This document shows positions 6,426 to 13,542 of a stretch of DNA of 29,314 bases, one piece after another. Position numbers and translations under genes: made by a program. Origin of the DNA: a virus; the IMG/VR virus record IMGVR_UViG_3300028883_000113, positions 1-29,314 of that record; one strand, given 5' to 3'. The notes under the pieces were generated by a model. That model was not told the origin of the DNA, did no database searches, and saw nothing but the letters and a program-made list of their open reading frames with translations. Numbering within the stretch: position 1 is the stretch's first letter; every line of letters begins with the position of its first letter.

Positions 6426-7135
6426 TGAACCCCTTTTGTGGGTGGTTCAGCAACTTCACAGGGCATCCTTGAAACAGAATGCACCTTGAAGACTTGCTGA
6501 TCAGGGAAGGTTTTGATCACTTGTTCTGCAGCAATGACTGACCGTTTCTTCCCTGGTGTTAAGGTCAAGCTTGCTGCTCCATTGACAGGGGTTGTCCCTT
6601 TGACATGGTGGTTCATGAAGTCCTGTGCAATGGATTGTTCATATTGAATCCCCTGGGGGAATTGAAGGCTGATGAAGTCCAGCCCAACTGTGTAAACTTT
6701 CTTATATCCCAGATGCAAAGCCAACCAAAGGGTTGCCACCCCTGACTGTCCTGTTGTGGGGTAATCATGGAAGGGGGTGCCTTCAGGCACCTTTTTGGTA
6801 TAGTCGCCATTGAAAAAGAAGACGCCTGCAGCCTGTTCTTCAGGGGTGAAGTGATAGTGCCTGTGATAGTGGCTGGTCATGATGACAACCTTGCCAGGGT
6901 GCTTGATCATTTCAGCCTGGACCCTGGGTGACCTTTCAAGGGCACAGGCACACAAGGCACCATATTTCAAAGTGTGGACACAGATGATGTCACCATCAAA
7001 GTTGTCCCAGTCATTCCAGATGAAGGTGGTGGGTGCAGGTGGATGAAGGGCAGCAAGCCCCTGGTCAACACACTGCTGCTGATCAAGTTCAGTCCTGCCT
7101 ATCACAAGGCACTGGTCTGAAGTTCTGCTGATCAT
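6422..7135 (-). CDS. Glycosyltransferase/MptE-like Rossmann protein
   Basis: A 237-residue protein from ATG 7135 (MISRTSDQCLVIGR). A TTG at 7171 is in frame but lies inside the upstream gene without a ribosome-binding site, so I reject it. The N-terminus has a Rossmann-like strand. The centre has GQSGVATLWLALHLGY followed by KKVYTVGLDF, the pattern of DUF115/MptE-like and CST-type sialyltransferase families, where it forms the nucleotide-sugar-binding core. A His-rich segment (SHYHRHYHF) precedes it. Such genes would transfer a sugar to a glycan or protein; the acceptor is unknown. It is coupled to the scaffold by a 4-base overlap, unusual for an enzyme. The exact family is uncertain. Confidence 0.55.
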   Translation of the reverse strand: MISRTSDQCLVIGRTELDQQQCVDQGLAALHPPAPTTFIWNDWDNFDGDIICVHTLKYGALCACALERSPRVQAEMIKHPGKVVIMTSHYHRHYHFTPEEQAAGVFFFNGDYTKKVPEGTPFHDYPTTGQSGVATLWLALHLGYKKVYTVGLDFISLQFPQGIQYEQSIAQDFMNHHVKGTTPVNGAASLTLTPGKKRSVIAAEQVIKTFPDQQVFKVHSVSRMPCEVAEPPTKGVQ

Positions 7136-7145
7136 GCCCGAAAGA

Positions 7146-7295
7146 TCAGACCTTGCCAGTGATGAAAGCAATCAATTCTTCCTTGGTGGTGAAGACCTGT
7201 TCTTCAGTCTTCATGTGCCCCAGGTCATTGCCCTTTGGGGGGTTCCAGATCGTGACCAGCCAGCCACCACCCACCTTCTTAATTGTCAGCTCCAT
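7146..7295 (-). CDS. Small protein, unknown function (49 aa)
   Basis: The frame runs from ATG 7295 to TGA 7146-7148 and encodes MELTIKKVGGGWLVTIWN at the N-terminus, then EEQVFTTKEELIAFI. The pattern of two beta strands and a helix resembles small phage domains with a GGW...V turn. It begins one base after the upstream stop and ends 10 bases before the next ATG, so it fills the gap precisely. Function unknown. Confidence 0.6.
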   Translation of the reverse strand: MELTIKKVGGGWLVTIWNPPKGNDLGHMKTEEQVFTTKEELIAFITGKV

Positions 7296-7296
7296 C

Positions 7297-7767
7297 TTAC
7301 TTCCCCATTTTGATTGTCAGCTTTTTGCCTGAAGCATGTTTCTTGATGTTCAAGGCAATCTGCCTGTTCATTCTTCCCATTGCAGAAGCAAGCACATTGT
7401 CAGACACAGGCTTTGACTTCAGTGTCACTGCCCTGCCCCTGTCTGCATTGCCAATAATCTTCCCTGATTCAGATGCTGTCCAGCCTATCCAGACCTTTGA
7501 CCTTGTTGCCCTTCTGGGCTGCAGGTCTTGCATCATGTCACCAGTCAGCACAAGGTTTGCCCTGTTGCTGACTTCTGATTGTCTTCTAAACTTCCCTGCT
7601 GCCTTCCTGCTGGCATATCTGGGGGAAAGGGGCTTGAACTTTTTACCCAACACGTCCACCCCATTAGTCATGGTTTCATCCCTGATCATGTCTGACATAT
7701 GGTTGCCAAGCTTGATCATGAAAGGCTTGCCCAGATTGACAATCTTTTGGCCCTGCAGAAACATCAC
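7297..7767 (-). CDS. Virion morphogenesis protein (Mu gpG-like)
   Basis: A 156-residue basic protein. The segment KKFKPLSPRYASRKAAGKFR followed shortly by LVLTGDMMQDL matches the phage virion morphogenesis (Mu gpG / tail completion) pattern of a 'plspry' turn, a Lys/Arg-rich loop and a TG-D-M helix. The C-terminus is Lys-rich. In related phages it acts at head-tail joining. It overlaps the minor head gene by 4 bases, the same order as F then G in Mu-like phages. Confidence 0.75.
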   Translation of the reverse strand: MMFLQGQKIVNLGKPFMIKLGNHMSDMIRDETMTNGVDVLGKKFKPLSPRYASRKAAGKFRRQSEVSNRANLVLTGDMMQDLQPRRATRSKVWIGWTASESGKIIGNADRGRAVTLKSKPVSDNVLASAMGRMNRQIALNIKKHASGKKLTIKMGK

Positions 7768-8555
7768 AGACCTGCCTGTTCCTGAAGGGTTTGGGGTTTG
7801 TAGGTTCCGGCATCCTTCTTCTGCTGGATGATTGCACCAGCCTTCACAGGATCATTGAACTTCTGTGAAAGGTCCGTCTGCACTGCCCACCTGTGCCTGC
7901 AGTTGAACCCACCACCATCAAGGAAGGCACCTGGGAACCTTTCATCAATCTGCTTCCTGGTCAGGGGTCCAGCATTCAGCATGGCAAGACAGACATCCCT
8001 GGTCTTTTCATCAGTTTTGCCAATGTAAAGATATTTTGTGTCTTCAGGCAGTGCTTCAGACATGACTGCATTCACCTGCCGGCTGAATGTCTTCAGGGCA
8101 GTATCAACCAAAGTCTTGACCTGTCCACCAGTCAGGGTCTTCCCTGCTGCTGCCTGCACTGATTTGGCAAGCTTGTTCTTGGGCACACCTGCCAGCACTG
8201 CCTTCACCAGTTCCCCCTTCAGTGTCCCTGACATCCTGGGCACCAACTGCATGAAGGTTGCCTGATTCACTTCAATCAGGGACTGAATCACCTGGGGGGT
8301 GATGGGTGCAACGGTTTCAATGTTTTGTAGAATGGCAAGCTGTGCAGCCCTTAGTGCTTCCAGGTCACCCCTAAACCCCAGGGTGTCAAGGATCAGACTG
8401 TCCATGTCAAGCTGGTTGATGAAGATGACCATGTTGCTTGCCTTGGTTCCAGTGAAGTTGTCAACAACCCACTGCCCCACAGCAAGGGTCACCCGTTCAA
8501 CTGCCCTGAACAGGTTGTCTGATGCTGATGCTGGCAAGTTAGGCATTCCTGACAA
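7764..8555 (-). CDS. Minor head protein, Mu F / SPP1 gp7-like
   Basis: A 263-residue protein following the portal, the normal position for this family. The C-terminal third carries the family signature: YLYIGKTDEKTRDVCLAMLN at about 175-194, then a loop ending GGGFNCRHRW at 214-223. Family members attach to the portal inside the head and help assemble or eject DNA. The N-terminal two thirds are helical. The ORF overlaps the zinc-ribbon gene upstream by 17 bases and the Mu G-like gene downstream by 4 bases. Confidence 0.85.
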   Translation of the reverse strand: MSGMPNLPASASDNLFRAVERVTLAVGQWVVDNFTGTKASNMVIFINQLDMDSLILDTLGFRGDLEALRAAQLAILQNIETVAPITPQVIQSLIEVNQATFMQLVPRMSGTLKGELVKAVLAGVPKNKLAKSVQAAAGKTLTGGQVKTLVDTALKTFSRQVNAVMSEALPEDTKYLYIGKTDEKTRDVCLAMLNAGPLTRKQIDERFPGAFLDGGGFNCRHRWAVQTDLSQKFNDPVKAGAIIQQKKDAGTYKPQTLQEQAGL

Positions 8556-8937
8556 ACCCCTTCAGGATCACATGGGTTCCTTCCCCACAGTGCCTGCACT
8601 TTGACCAGGACAGCAGCCTTCCTGATCCTGACACTTTGGGTGCCTTGAAATCATTGCCCTTCCCACAGTTGATGCAGAAGACCCTGATGCCCTGCTTGGA
8701 CTGCACAAAGGTTCCAGGTGCCCTGTGTCCAGGCATTGCAGCCCATTCCCTGATGACTGCATCCTGCTTCTGGTAGTTGTAGCTGTGGAACCTGGCATCT
8801 TTGGAAAGTCCCTTTTCAATGCCTTCCTGCATGTTCCTGATTTTTGCAGCCTTCATTGCCTGATTCCTGGCATGCAATGATTCAAGGTGATCATCAATGT
8901 TCACCCTGTCCAAGATGATTGCAGCAGACTTGTTCAT
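8539..8937 (-). CDS. Zinc-ribbon protein in head operon (132 aa)
   Basis: Two CxxC pairs (Cys88/Cys91 in CINCGKG and Cys114/Cys117 in CRHCGEG) form a four-cysteine zinc ribbon at the C-terminus. The N-terminal half is helical and basic, with HARNQAMKAAKIRN. It starts 4 bases inside the portal gene and overlaps the minor head gene. A DNA- or protein-binding role in head assembly or packaging is possible, but no specific family is recognised. Confidence 0.7.
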   Translation of the reverse strand: MNKSAAIILDRVNIDDHLESLHARNQAMKAAKIRNMQEGIEKGLSKDARFHSYNYQKQDAVIREWAAMPGHRAPGTFVQSKQGIRVFCINCGKGNDFKAPKVSGSGRLLSWSKCRHCGEGTHVILKGFVRNA

Positions 8938-10349
8938 TCCAGTTCCCCCTGGGGCTGCTGGTTCAGAGCATTTGCAATGGCTTGTTCACCTGCTGTCATG
9001 GGGGTGCCAGCCTGCTTGAATTCAGCAGACTTCTGCAGGTTTTCCCTGATGTGTTCTTCAGCCTGCATCAGTGGGGTGATGTCATTGTCAGGATCACCAG
9101 GGAAGGCATCTGGGTTGCTTTCCAGCAGTTCCTGTGCATATGTGGACCACCCATTCTGGACCTTCCATTCTGCCTGTTCACGTTTTTCCTGGGCAGTCTG
9201 CACCTGTTCAGTCTCATGAAAATCAAGCTCCATCCCATCAGGCAGGGACTTTCTGAAGTGATATTTGACTTGTGCTTGTCTGATCTTGTATAAGTCCCTG
9301 TGAATCATGCGCCAGTTTTCCAGGGTGCCTGCCCTGTTTTCCATCAGTTCCTGGTTCCTGATATTCAGTGCCAGTCCAGATTCAGGGGCAACCCCCTGCA
9401 CAAACTTGGCATCAAGCCCATAGTTCTGGGCAATGCTGGCATAAAGAAATTCAACCCCTGTGATGGTGTCTGCCACATGGCTGCTGATTCCCACTGCACC
9501 CATCTTCACCCCTGGGGGCAATTCAGTGAAGGCATCCTGACTGATGGTGATGTCACCTGCATTCTTGACCCCTTCAAGGTAAAGGTAATCAAAGTTTTGG
9601 AATCTGATGTTGGCATTCATTTCAGTCAAAGCAAGGTTGATGGACAGGTTGGTTTCAATGATGTCCATGCAGGGCATGAAGTTCATGAAGGCTTCTTCAG
9701 GGGGGGCACCTTCAGCAAAGCAGAAGATGCCAGGGAGCATCCCATATGGGTTCTTTCCCTGTAGGGGGTCTTCACGTTCAAGGACTTCACCACCCTTCAG
9801 ATACAAGAACTGTTCATCAGCAGACCAGAATGCCCAGACTTCCCCTTCAGTGCTGGTCACTTCACTGGATGCCTGGACAGGGTAAGTCACAGCAACAGGC
9901 TGCATGGGGTCACCATCAAAGATGGGCACAAAGTCCCTGATGATGTCCAGTTCAAGCCTGCCATTCCTGAAAGTGCTTTTCAGGAAGATACCTTTCAGCA
10001 GGTTCAGCATCCTTTCAGCCCTGGGCAGCTTCACCCCATCCATGACAGTGGCTTGCCTGTAGACCTTTACCGCTTCTTCATTGGCATCATCTGGGAAGAT
10101 TGCATTAGGCTTCACCTTGTGGACAAGGCTGATCCTTTTGATGATCCTTTGTGTGATGTTGTTGTTTGCAAAGGCAATCTGATTCACAAGTTGCCGGTCA
10201 AAGTATCCCAGGGTTTCTGCTTCAGTGTTGCCTTCATAGTATTCAACTGCCCTGTTGGCACTGTCAACCCTGGCATCAGCTTCAGCCTGTTGTGCCTGCA
10301 TCTGTGCATGCTGCATCCATCCAAGTGCTTGGTCAGACAGTGGCATCAT
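8934..10349 (-). CDS. Portal protein
   Basis: A 471-residue protein between TerL and the minor head protein, the standard place for the portal through which DNA enters and leaves the capsid. It starts with helices (QALGWMQHAQMQAQQAEADA), then NRAVEYYEGN and the stretch QLVNQIAFANNNITQRIIKR typical of SPP1/phage portal N-termini, and a stem/crown region with NLALTEMNANIRFQNFDYLY. The C-terminus is acidic and Gln-rich. Length fits the 450-500 residue portal class. ATG 10349 or 10346 may be used; AGGGGTG lies just upstream. A 191-base gap separates it from TerL. Confidence 0.85.
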   Translation of the reverse strand: MMPLSDQALGWMQHAQMQAQQAEADARVDSANRAVEYYEGNTEAETLGYFDRQLVNQIAFANNNITQRIIKRISLVHKVKPNAIFPDDANEEAVKVYRQATVMDGVKLPRAERMLNLLKGIFLKSTFRNGRLELDIIRDFVPIFDGDPMQPVAVTYPVQASSEVTSTEGEVWAFWSADEQFLYLKGGEVLEREDPLQGKNPYGMLPGIFCFAEGAPPEEAFMNFMPCMDIIETNLSINLALTEMNANIRFQNFDYLYLEGVKNAGDITISQDAFTELPPGVKMGAVGISSHVADTITGVEFLYASIAQNYGLDAKFVQGVAPESGLALNIRNQELMENRAGTLENWRMIHRDLYKIRQAQVKYHFRKSLPDGMELDFHETEQVQTAQEKREQAEWKVQNGWSTYAQELLESNPDAFPGDPDNDITPLMQAEEHIRENLQKSAEFKQAGTPMTAGEQAIANALNQQPQGELE

Positions 10350-10370
10350 GACACCCCTATTGTATAGAAT

Positions 10371-10387
10371 GAAAGTGGTCTGAATGT
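10371..10387. repeat. Direct repeat copy 1 in TerL-portal gap
   Basis: Reads GAAAGTGGTCTGAATGT on the plus strand. The second copy, 83 bases away, lacks one T (GAAAGGGTCTGAATGT). It lies 6 bases upstream of the candidate TACAAT element on the minus strand. Confidence 0.6.
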
Positions 10388-10453
10388 TAGTTCAGTGGTC
10401 ATCAGACAAGTTGAAGCAAAAAAAAGGGCTTGACAACCACAAACTGATTGGAA

Positions 10454-10469
10454 GAAAGGGTCTGAATGT
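10454..10469. repeat. Direct repeat copy 2 in TerL-portal gap
   Basis: Reads GAAAGGGTCTGAATGT on the plus strand and matches copy 1 except for one missing T. No promoter element is seen next to this copy. Confidence 0.6.
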
Positions 10470-10540
10470 CACACAGGGATTAGGTCAGATTTGCATTCCT
10501 TTCTGACCCACATGCAGTGAATATGAACACATCTGCAATT

Positions 10541-12085
10541 CTATCTTCCATATCTGGAAACCCCCCTGAATTCTTGTTCATTTATTTCATCACCATGCCT
10601 GCTGGCTTGCCCATAGCGGAAACCATCAGAACTGTGTTCCACCCCATTCTTGTCAATCCCATCACCCTTCCTGATTGTCTGTTCCAGGGACATGACAAGG
10701 GTGGGGCATCCAGGTTGCCAGAAGTGGACATGATGACTGCCATTGTCAGACCAGTCATGCAGCCTGAAGGCACAGACTTCCAGTGACAGCCTGTGGGAAG
10801 GGTTGGCTTCATTGGTCATATCAGTGACTTCCCAACCCCATTCCCTTGCCATTCTTTTCATGACATCATAGTCTGATTCAAAACCCCTGGTACTGCCAAA
10901 GCTACCACTGAAATCACCATATAGGATCAGGGACTTGTTTGCATGGTTGGCAAACCTTTCAAGGAATTCCTGCATGTGGGCTGCAGTGGTGGTCCTTTCA
11001 TCACTGACCACTTCCCCAAAATAATAGTCTTCCCCATGCACATCATGCAGCAGGTTCCAGCACATGGGGTGAATGTTGAAGTCACATTCCATGCTGATGG
11101 GCAAGCCTGGGTCATATGGGTCTTGATCAAGCCCCTGGACCTGGATGTCAAAGTCAGGGAATGCCCTGCCCCTGACTGATGCTACATAGCTGATGTCCAG
11201 GTTGCTGGCAACATCTGACTTGCTTCTGGTCCTGACCTGTTCATCATACCATGCTTGATCCTTCAGGGGGTGCAGCTTCCACAGCAGGGTGATGACCCTG
11301 ATGAAACCATGTTCCTGATTCCTTAACCTGTAGTGGTGGTTGTTCTTCCCCCAGGCAGAACTGACTGCAATCTTGCAGGATGTGGTGTCAGATGCTGATT
11401 CCCAGGCTGCTTCATCAGTGTGTTCCCACTTGGCAAATTCATCAAACAGTGCAGCCTTGAACCTTCCTGATGTTCCAAAGTTCACATTGTTGGCTTCACC
11501 CATGATGACACATTCAGTGACAGGGTTGACAAGCCTGTTGTAATTGTCCCAGGGTGATGTGTGCCCCAGTTCAAACCCTGCAGGCAGCATCCAGCCTGGA
11601 AGCCTTTTCAGCAAATATCTTGCTTTCTGCATCAGGGTGGACATATCACCCAGAGCATCAACATACTGCTGCTTTCTGCTGCCAAGCAGGAAGTCATTAC
11701 CTGGACCCTGGAACAACCAGAACCAGACAAAGATGCAGATGACAAGCCAACTGACCCCCATGTCCCTGGACTTTTCAATCAGCAGGTTTTCACCCTGCCT
11801 GATTGCATCCACAAGATCAAGGATGAACTGGTCTTGATAGTCAAAGGTGATGAAGGGCATGTGTGGGGAATCCCAACACAGTTCCCTGAACTTGTCACCC
11901 TTTGCATCATAGGTCCAGCAGAAGCAGTTGATGAAGAAAATGGGGTCAGCCTTGCATGCTGCAAGAATCTGTGATCTGACAGCAAGGTCATTGCCACCAG
12001 TTGTGATCAGCTTATACCTGAAGGCACCATTGCCTTCATTGCTTTTGGGCAAACCTGGCAAGCAGTGCTGCAACAGGGTCTTCAC
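10541..12085 (-). CDS. terL: Terminase large subunit
   Basis: A 514-residue packaging motor. The ATPase half has a Walker A-like loop, EKSRDMGVS at about 104-112, and Walker B, AALFDEF at about 211-217. The nuclease half has the acidic residues of the RNase H-like fold: MECDFNIHP around 332-340 and LILYGDFSGS around 386-395. Length is normal for the family. It begins with GTG at 12085 inside the TerS gene (50-base overlap), with a moderate GAAGAAAG upstream; TTG codons at positions 9 and 12 are weaker alternatives. It should dock on the portal encoded next. Confidence 0.9.
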   Translation of the reverse strand: MKTLLQHCLPGLPKSNEGNGAFRYKLITTGGNDLAVRSQILAACKADPIFFINCFCWTYDAKGDKFRELCWDSPHMPFITFDYQDQFILDLVDAIRQGENLLIEKSRDMGVSWLVICIFVWFWLFQGPGNDFLLGSRKQQYVDALGDMSTLMQKARYLLKRLPGWMLPAGFELGHTSPWDNYNRLVNPVTECVIMGEANNVNFGTSGRFKAALFDEFAKWEHTDEAAWESASDTTSCKIAVSSAWGKNNHHYRLRNQEHGFIRVITLLWKLHPLKDQAWYDEQVRTRSKSDVASNLDISYVASVRGRAFPDFDIQVQGLDQDPYDPGLPISMECDFNIHPMCWNLLHDVHGEDYYFGEVVSDERTTTAAHMQEFLERFANHANKSLILYGDFSGSFGSTRGFESDYDVMKRMAREWGWEVTDMTNEANPSHRLSLEVCAFRLHDWSDNGSHHVHFWQPGCPTLVMSLEQTIRKGDGIDKNGVEHSSDGFRYGQASRHGDEINEQEFRGVSRYGR

Positions 12086-12563
12086 CTTTCTTCAGGTCAG
12101 GCAAGTCTTCAGGGGTCATGTTGGCATTCATGTTCAGGACAGGTGGCTTGCCAACTTCATGCTCCATCAGCAACTTCAGGCTTGTGGTGTCACCTGCAGT
12201 CAGTGCCTTTTCAATCATGTTTGCCACAATTAGCTGCCTGATGTTCCTTTGTCTTCCCACAGCATTCAATTTGATGTCAACCTTCTTCAGCTTCCCTTCA
12301 TGATCCAGGGTGTCATATCTGACAAACACTGATTTTGCTTCCATGACTTCACGAATGATGTCTGCCCAGGCATTCCCCTTCTTTGCCCTGCCCTTTGGAT
12401 TTCCAGATTGCCCCTTCACCCATGACCCTGATGTTGGTGATCTTTTCCTTGGGGTGTTCTTTGACTGTTTTGCAGCCTGTGGCTTCAAGGCAGCTTCCTG
12501 CTTTTCAGCAGCCTGCTTGGACTGGGCTTTTGGCTTTGAATTTGTGTTCTTCCTGGCTGGCAT
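12036..12563 (-). CDS. Terminase small subunit candidate with DUF5681 motif
   Basis: I take ATG 12563 (MPARKNTNSKPK) because AGGTG lies five bases upstream; ATG 12566 and a longer form from 12698 are possible but the longer one crosses a candidate terminator. The 175-residue protein has a Lys/Ala/Gln-rich flexible N-terminus (1-50) and then the motif WVKGQSGNPKGR at about 60, the hallmark of DUF5681, common in genes directly upstream of TerL. The rest is helical. It probably recognises the packaging site. It overlaps TerL by 50 bases. Confidence 0.75.
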   Translation of the reverse strand: MPARKNTNSKPKAQSKQAAEKQEAALKPQAAKQSKNTPRKRSPTSGSWVKGQSGNPKGRAKKGNAWADIIREVMEAKSVFVRYDTLDHEGKLKKVDIKLNAVGRQRNIRQLIVANMIEKALTAGDTTSLKLLMEHEVGKPPVLNMNANMTPEDLPDLKKGEDPVAALLARFAQKQ

Positions 12564-12622
12564 CATTTCACCTGTTTTGTCAGTGGTGCAAGTTAGGTGC
12601 ATAACGGGGGTCATATCAACAC

Positions 12623-12651
12623 AAAACCCCCAAAGGTACAGGAAGGGGGTT
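12623..12651 (-). terminator. Candidate rho-independent terminator upstream of TerS
   Basis: On the minus strand AACCCCC (12651-12645) pairs with GGGGGTT (12631-12625) around a 13-base loop, followed by TTGTGTT. A 7-bp stem and a short T-rich tail make a moderate terminator. It would end transcription of the early region before the packaging genes, allowing separate late control. Confidence 0.5.
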
Positions 12652-12741
12652 CTGTGTGCTTGGACGATTAAAAAGCAGTGATGTGCAGGGTACTGCAACC
12701 CATTATGTCAGCCCATTGGACACCCCCTTTGTGGCTGGTGT

Positions 12742-12828
12742 TTATTCATATTGAATGCTTTTGATATAGCGCATCATGTAGGTTTGAACCAGCTTGCCAC
12801 CAACAAGCCTGGAAACACCACGTTCCAT
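12742..12828 (-). CDS. Possible 28-residue peptide
   Basis: ATG 12828 follows directly after the TAG of the 45-residue gene (TAGATG), and the frame ends at TAA 12742-12744. The peptide is basic (MERGVSRLVGGKLVQTYMM at its start). No clear ribosome-binding site is seen, so translation would rely on coupling. It may be a real micro-protein or chance. Confidence 0.3.
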   Translation of the reverse strand: MERGVSRLVGGKLVQTYMMRYIKSIQYE

Positions 12829-12966
12829 CTACAGGATAAACCACCAAACAAACGGCACGATTATCCAAAGTGGCGAAGCCTTGCCAGCGATTACGATGGC
12901 GGCCATTGCGATTATCATTGCGACCATAACGAGGTAGCCGCCTTCAATTTTCTTTTCGCTACTCAT
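12829..12966 (-). CDS. 45-residue double-pass membrane protein in CpG-rich islet
   Basis: ATG 12966 to TAG 12829-12831 encodes a 45-residue protein starting MSSEKKIEGG, then a strongly hydrophobic helix (about 11-27, YLVMVAMIIAMAAIVIA), a short GKASP turn and a second apolar segment (33-45). AGAGAGAAAG lies a few bases upstream. The codons contain many CpG steps (12 CpG in 12841-13000), unlike neighbouring genes, so it looks recently acquired. Size and topology would fit a holin, antiholin, small superinfection-exclusion factor or toxin-like peptide; no family assignment is possible. Confidence 0.65.
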   Translation of the reverse strand: MSSEKKIEGGYLVMVAMIIAMAAIVIAGKASPLWIIVPFVWWFIL

Positions 12967-12989
12967 TAAACGCTTTCTCTCTGTTCATT

Positions 12990-13184
12990 TCATCCCCCAT
13001 GCTTCTTTATGAATTCCCATTCAGCAGGCAACCATTCCTTCAAATCACTGACAACTGCTTCCATTGCATCCAGTCCCAGTGGATTGTCACCAAATATCCT
13101 GTTCTGGTTCAACAACCTGAACTTTTCAAGCAGTGCTTCAAAAGGTGGGGCAGGGACTGTGCCTGTGGGGGGGGGCACAGACAT
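12990..13184 (-). CDS. Hypothetical protein (64 aa), overlapping the 134-aa gene
   Basis: I choose ATG 13184 because GGGAAACA, similar to the repeated leader, lies directly before it; ATG 13232 would extend it to 80 residues. The protein has a Pro/Thr-rich start and an acidic helical C-terminus (LGLDAMEAVVSDLKEWLPAEW). It overlaps the end of the 13138-13542 gene by 47 bases. A run of nine C on the coding strand lies at the overlap; losing one C would fuse both frames into one 183-residue protein. Function unknown. Confidence 0.55.
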   Translation of the reverse strand: MSVPPPTGTVPAPPFEALLEKFRLLNQNRIFGDNPLGLDAMEAVVSDLKEWLPAEWEFIKKHGG

Positions 13185-13542
13185 TGTTTCCCAGTACCCT
13201 GCCCAGAATGTCTGCAAATTGTTCACGCTCATGGCTGATCACATCAGCCCTTTCAGCAGCAATGGCTTCAGCCTTGATCTGGTCCCTGTGGGATGCAACT
13301 GCAAAGATGCCTTCCTTGCCTGCTGCTTCCACTATTGCCTGAATGACATGGGTGAACTGGGCATCAACCAGCCCAGACCACTTCATGAAGGGGGCGGTTT
13401 CTTGCCCTGTGTCCAGGTATTCCATGACAATCTGGTCTTCCCTGGGCACCAGTTGCCAGTTCCTGCCACCTTCAGTGCCTATGATGAATAAGCTGGTGGT
13501 CCTGGTCCAGGGTTCATGGCTGATAAATGCTTCAACCTTCAT
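13138..13542 (-). CDS. Hypothetical protein (134 aa)
   Basis: Begins MKVEAFISHEPWTRTTSLFI. The first half looks like a beta sheet with a GTEGGRNWQLVP turn; the second half is helical (AIVEAAGKEG, then KAEAIAAERADVI). The last 14 residues (after GNN) are encoded over the C9 run in a frame different from the downstream gene and look like an accidental tail, which is why a frame change is suspected. It touches the exonuclease gene: its start and the exonuclease stop share base 13542. No family recognised. Confidence 0.6.
   Translation of the reverse strand: MKVEAFISHEPWTRTTSLFIIGTEGGRNWQLVPREDQIVMEYLDTGQETAPFMKWSGLVDAQFTHVIQAIVEAAGKEGIFAVASHRDQIKAEAIAAERADVISHEREQFADILGRVLGNNVCAPPHRHSPCPTF
13167..13175 (-). 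other. C9 homopolymer at the overlap of two reading frames
   Basis: Nine C on the minus strand lie in both frames of overlapping genes. Reading as C8 would take the upstream gene (from 13542) into the frame of the downstream one (to 12990). This could be a slippage site, a phase-variable tract or a sequencing error in a single gene. Confidence 0.45.

Larger units (their letters stand above)
10350..10540 (-). promoter_or_regulatory. Regulatory gap between TerL and portal
   Basis: This 191-base gap is the longest non-coding gap of the genome. It holds a 16-17-base direct repeat (10371-10387 and 10454-10469), a run of eight T on the minus strand (10418-10425 region), a small TTCCA/TGGAA hairpin just below TerL, and a possible -10 element TACAAT (10359-10364) without a consensus -35. 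The nearer repeat covers the place where a -35 would be, so an activator-dependent promoter for head genes is plausible. A cos or pac site is also possible. Confidence 0.45.

Noticed and set aside
5863-6489. 208-codon open frame on the plus strand
   Set aside because: Exact shadow of the scaffold coiled coil; its Ala/Ser/Cys/Phe richness is the mirror of Ala/Glu/Lys codons.
7136-7171. TTG start at 7171 for the glycosyltransferase-like gene
   Set aside because: It would overlap the 49-residue gene out of frame and has no ribosome-binding site; ATG 7135 fits the gap.
10430-10460. Plus-strand TTGACA as a promoter
   Set aside because: No -10 box follows at 16-18 bases and no plus-strand gene exists downstream.
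12567-12698. Longer TerS start at 12698
   Set aside because: The extra 45 residues are hydrophobic/Cys-rich, unlike the family, and their coding sequence contains the candidate terminator; ATG 12563 has a good ribosome-binding site.
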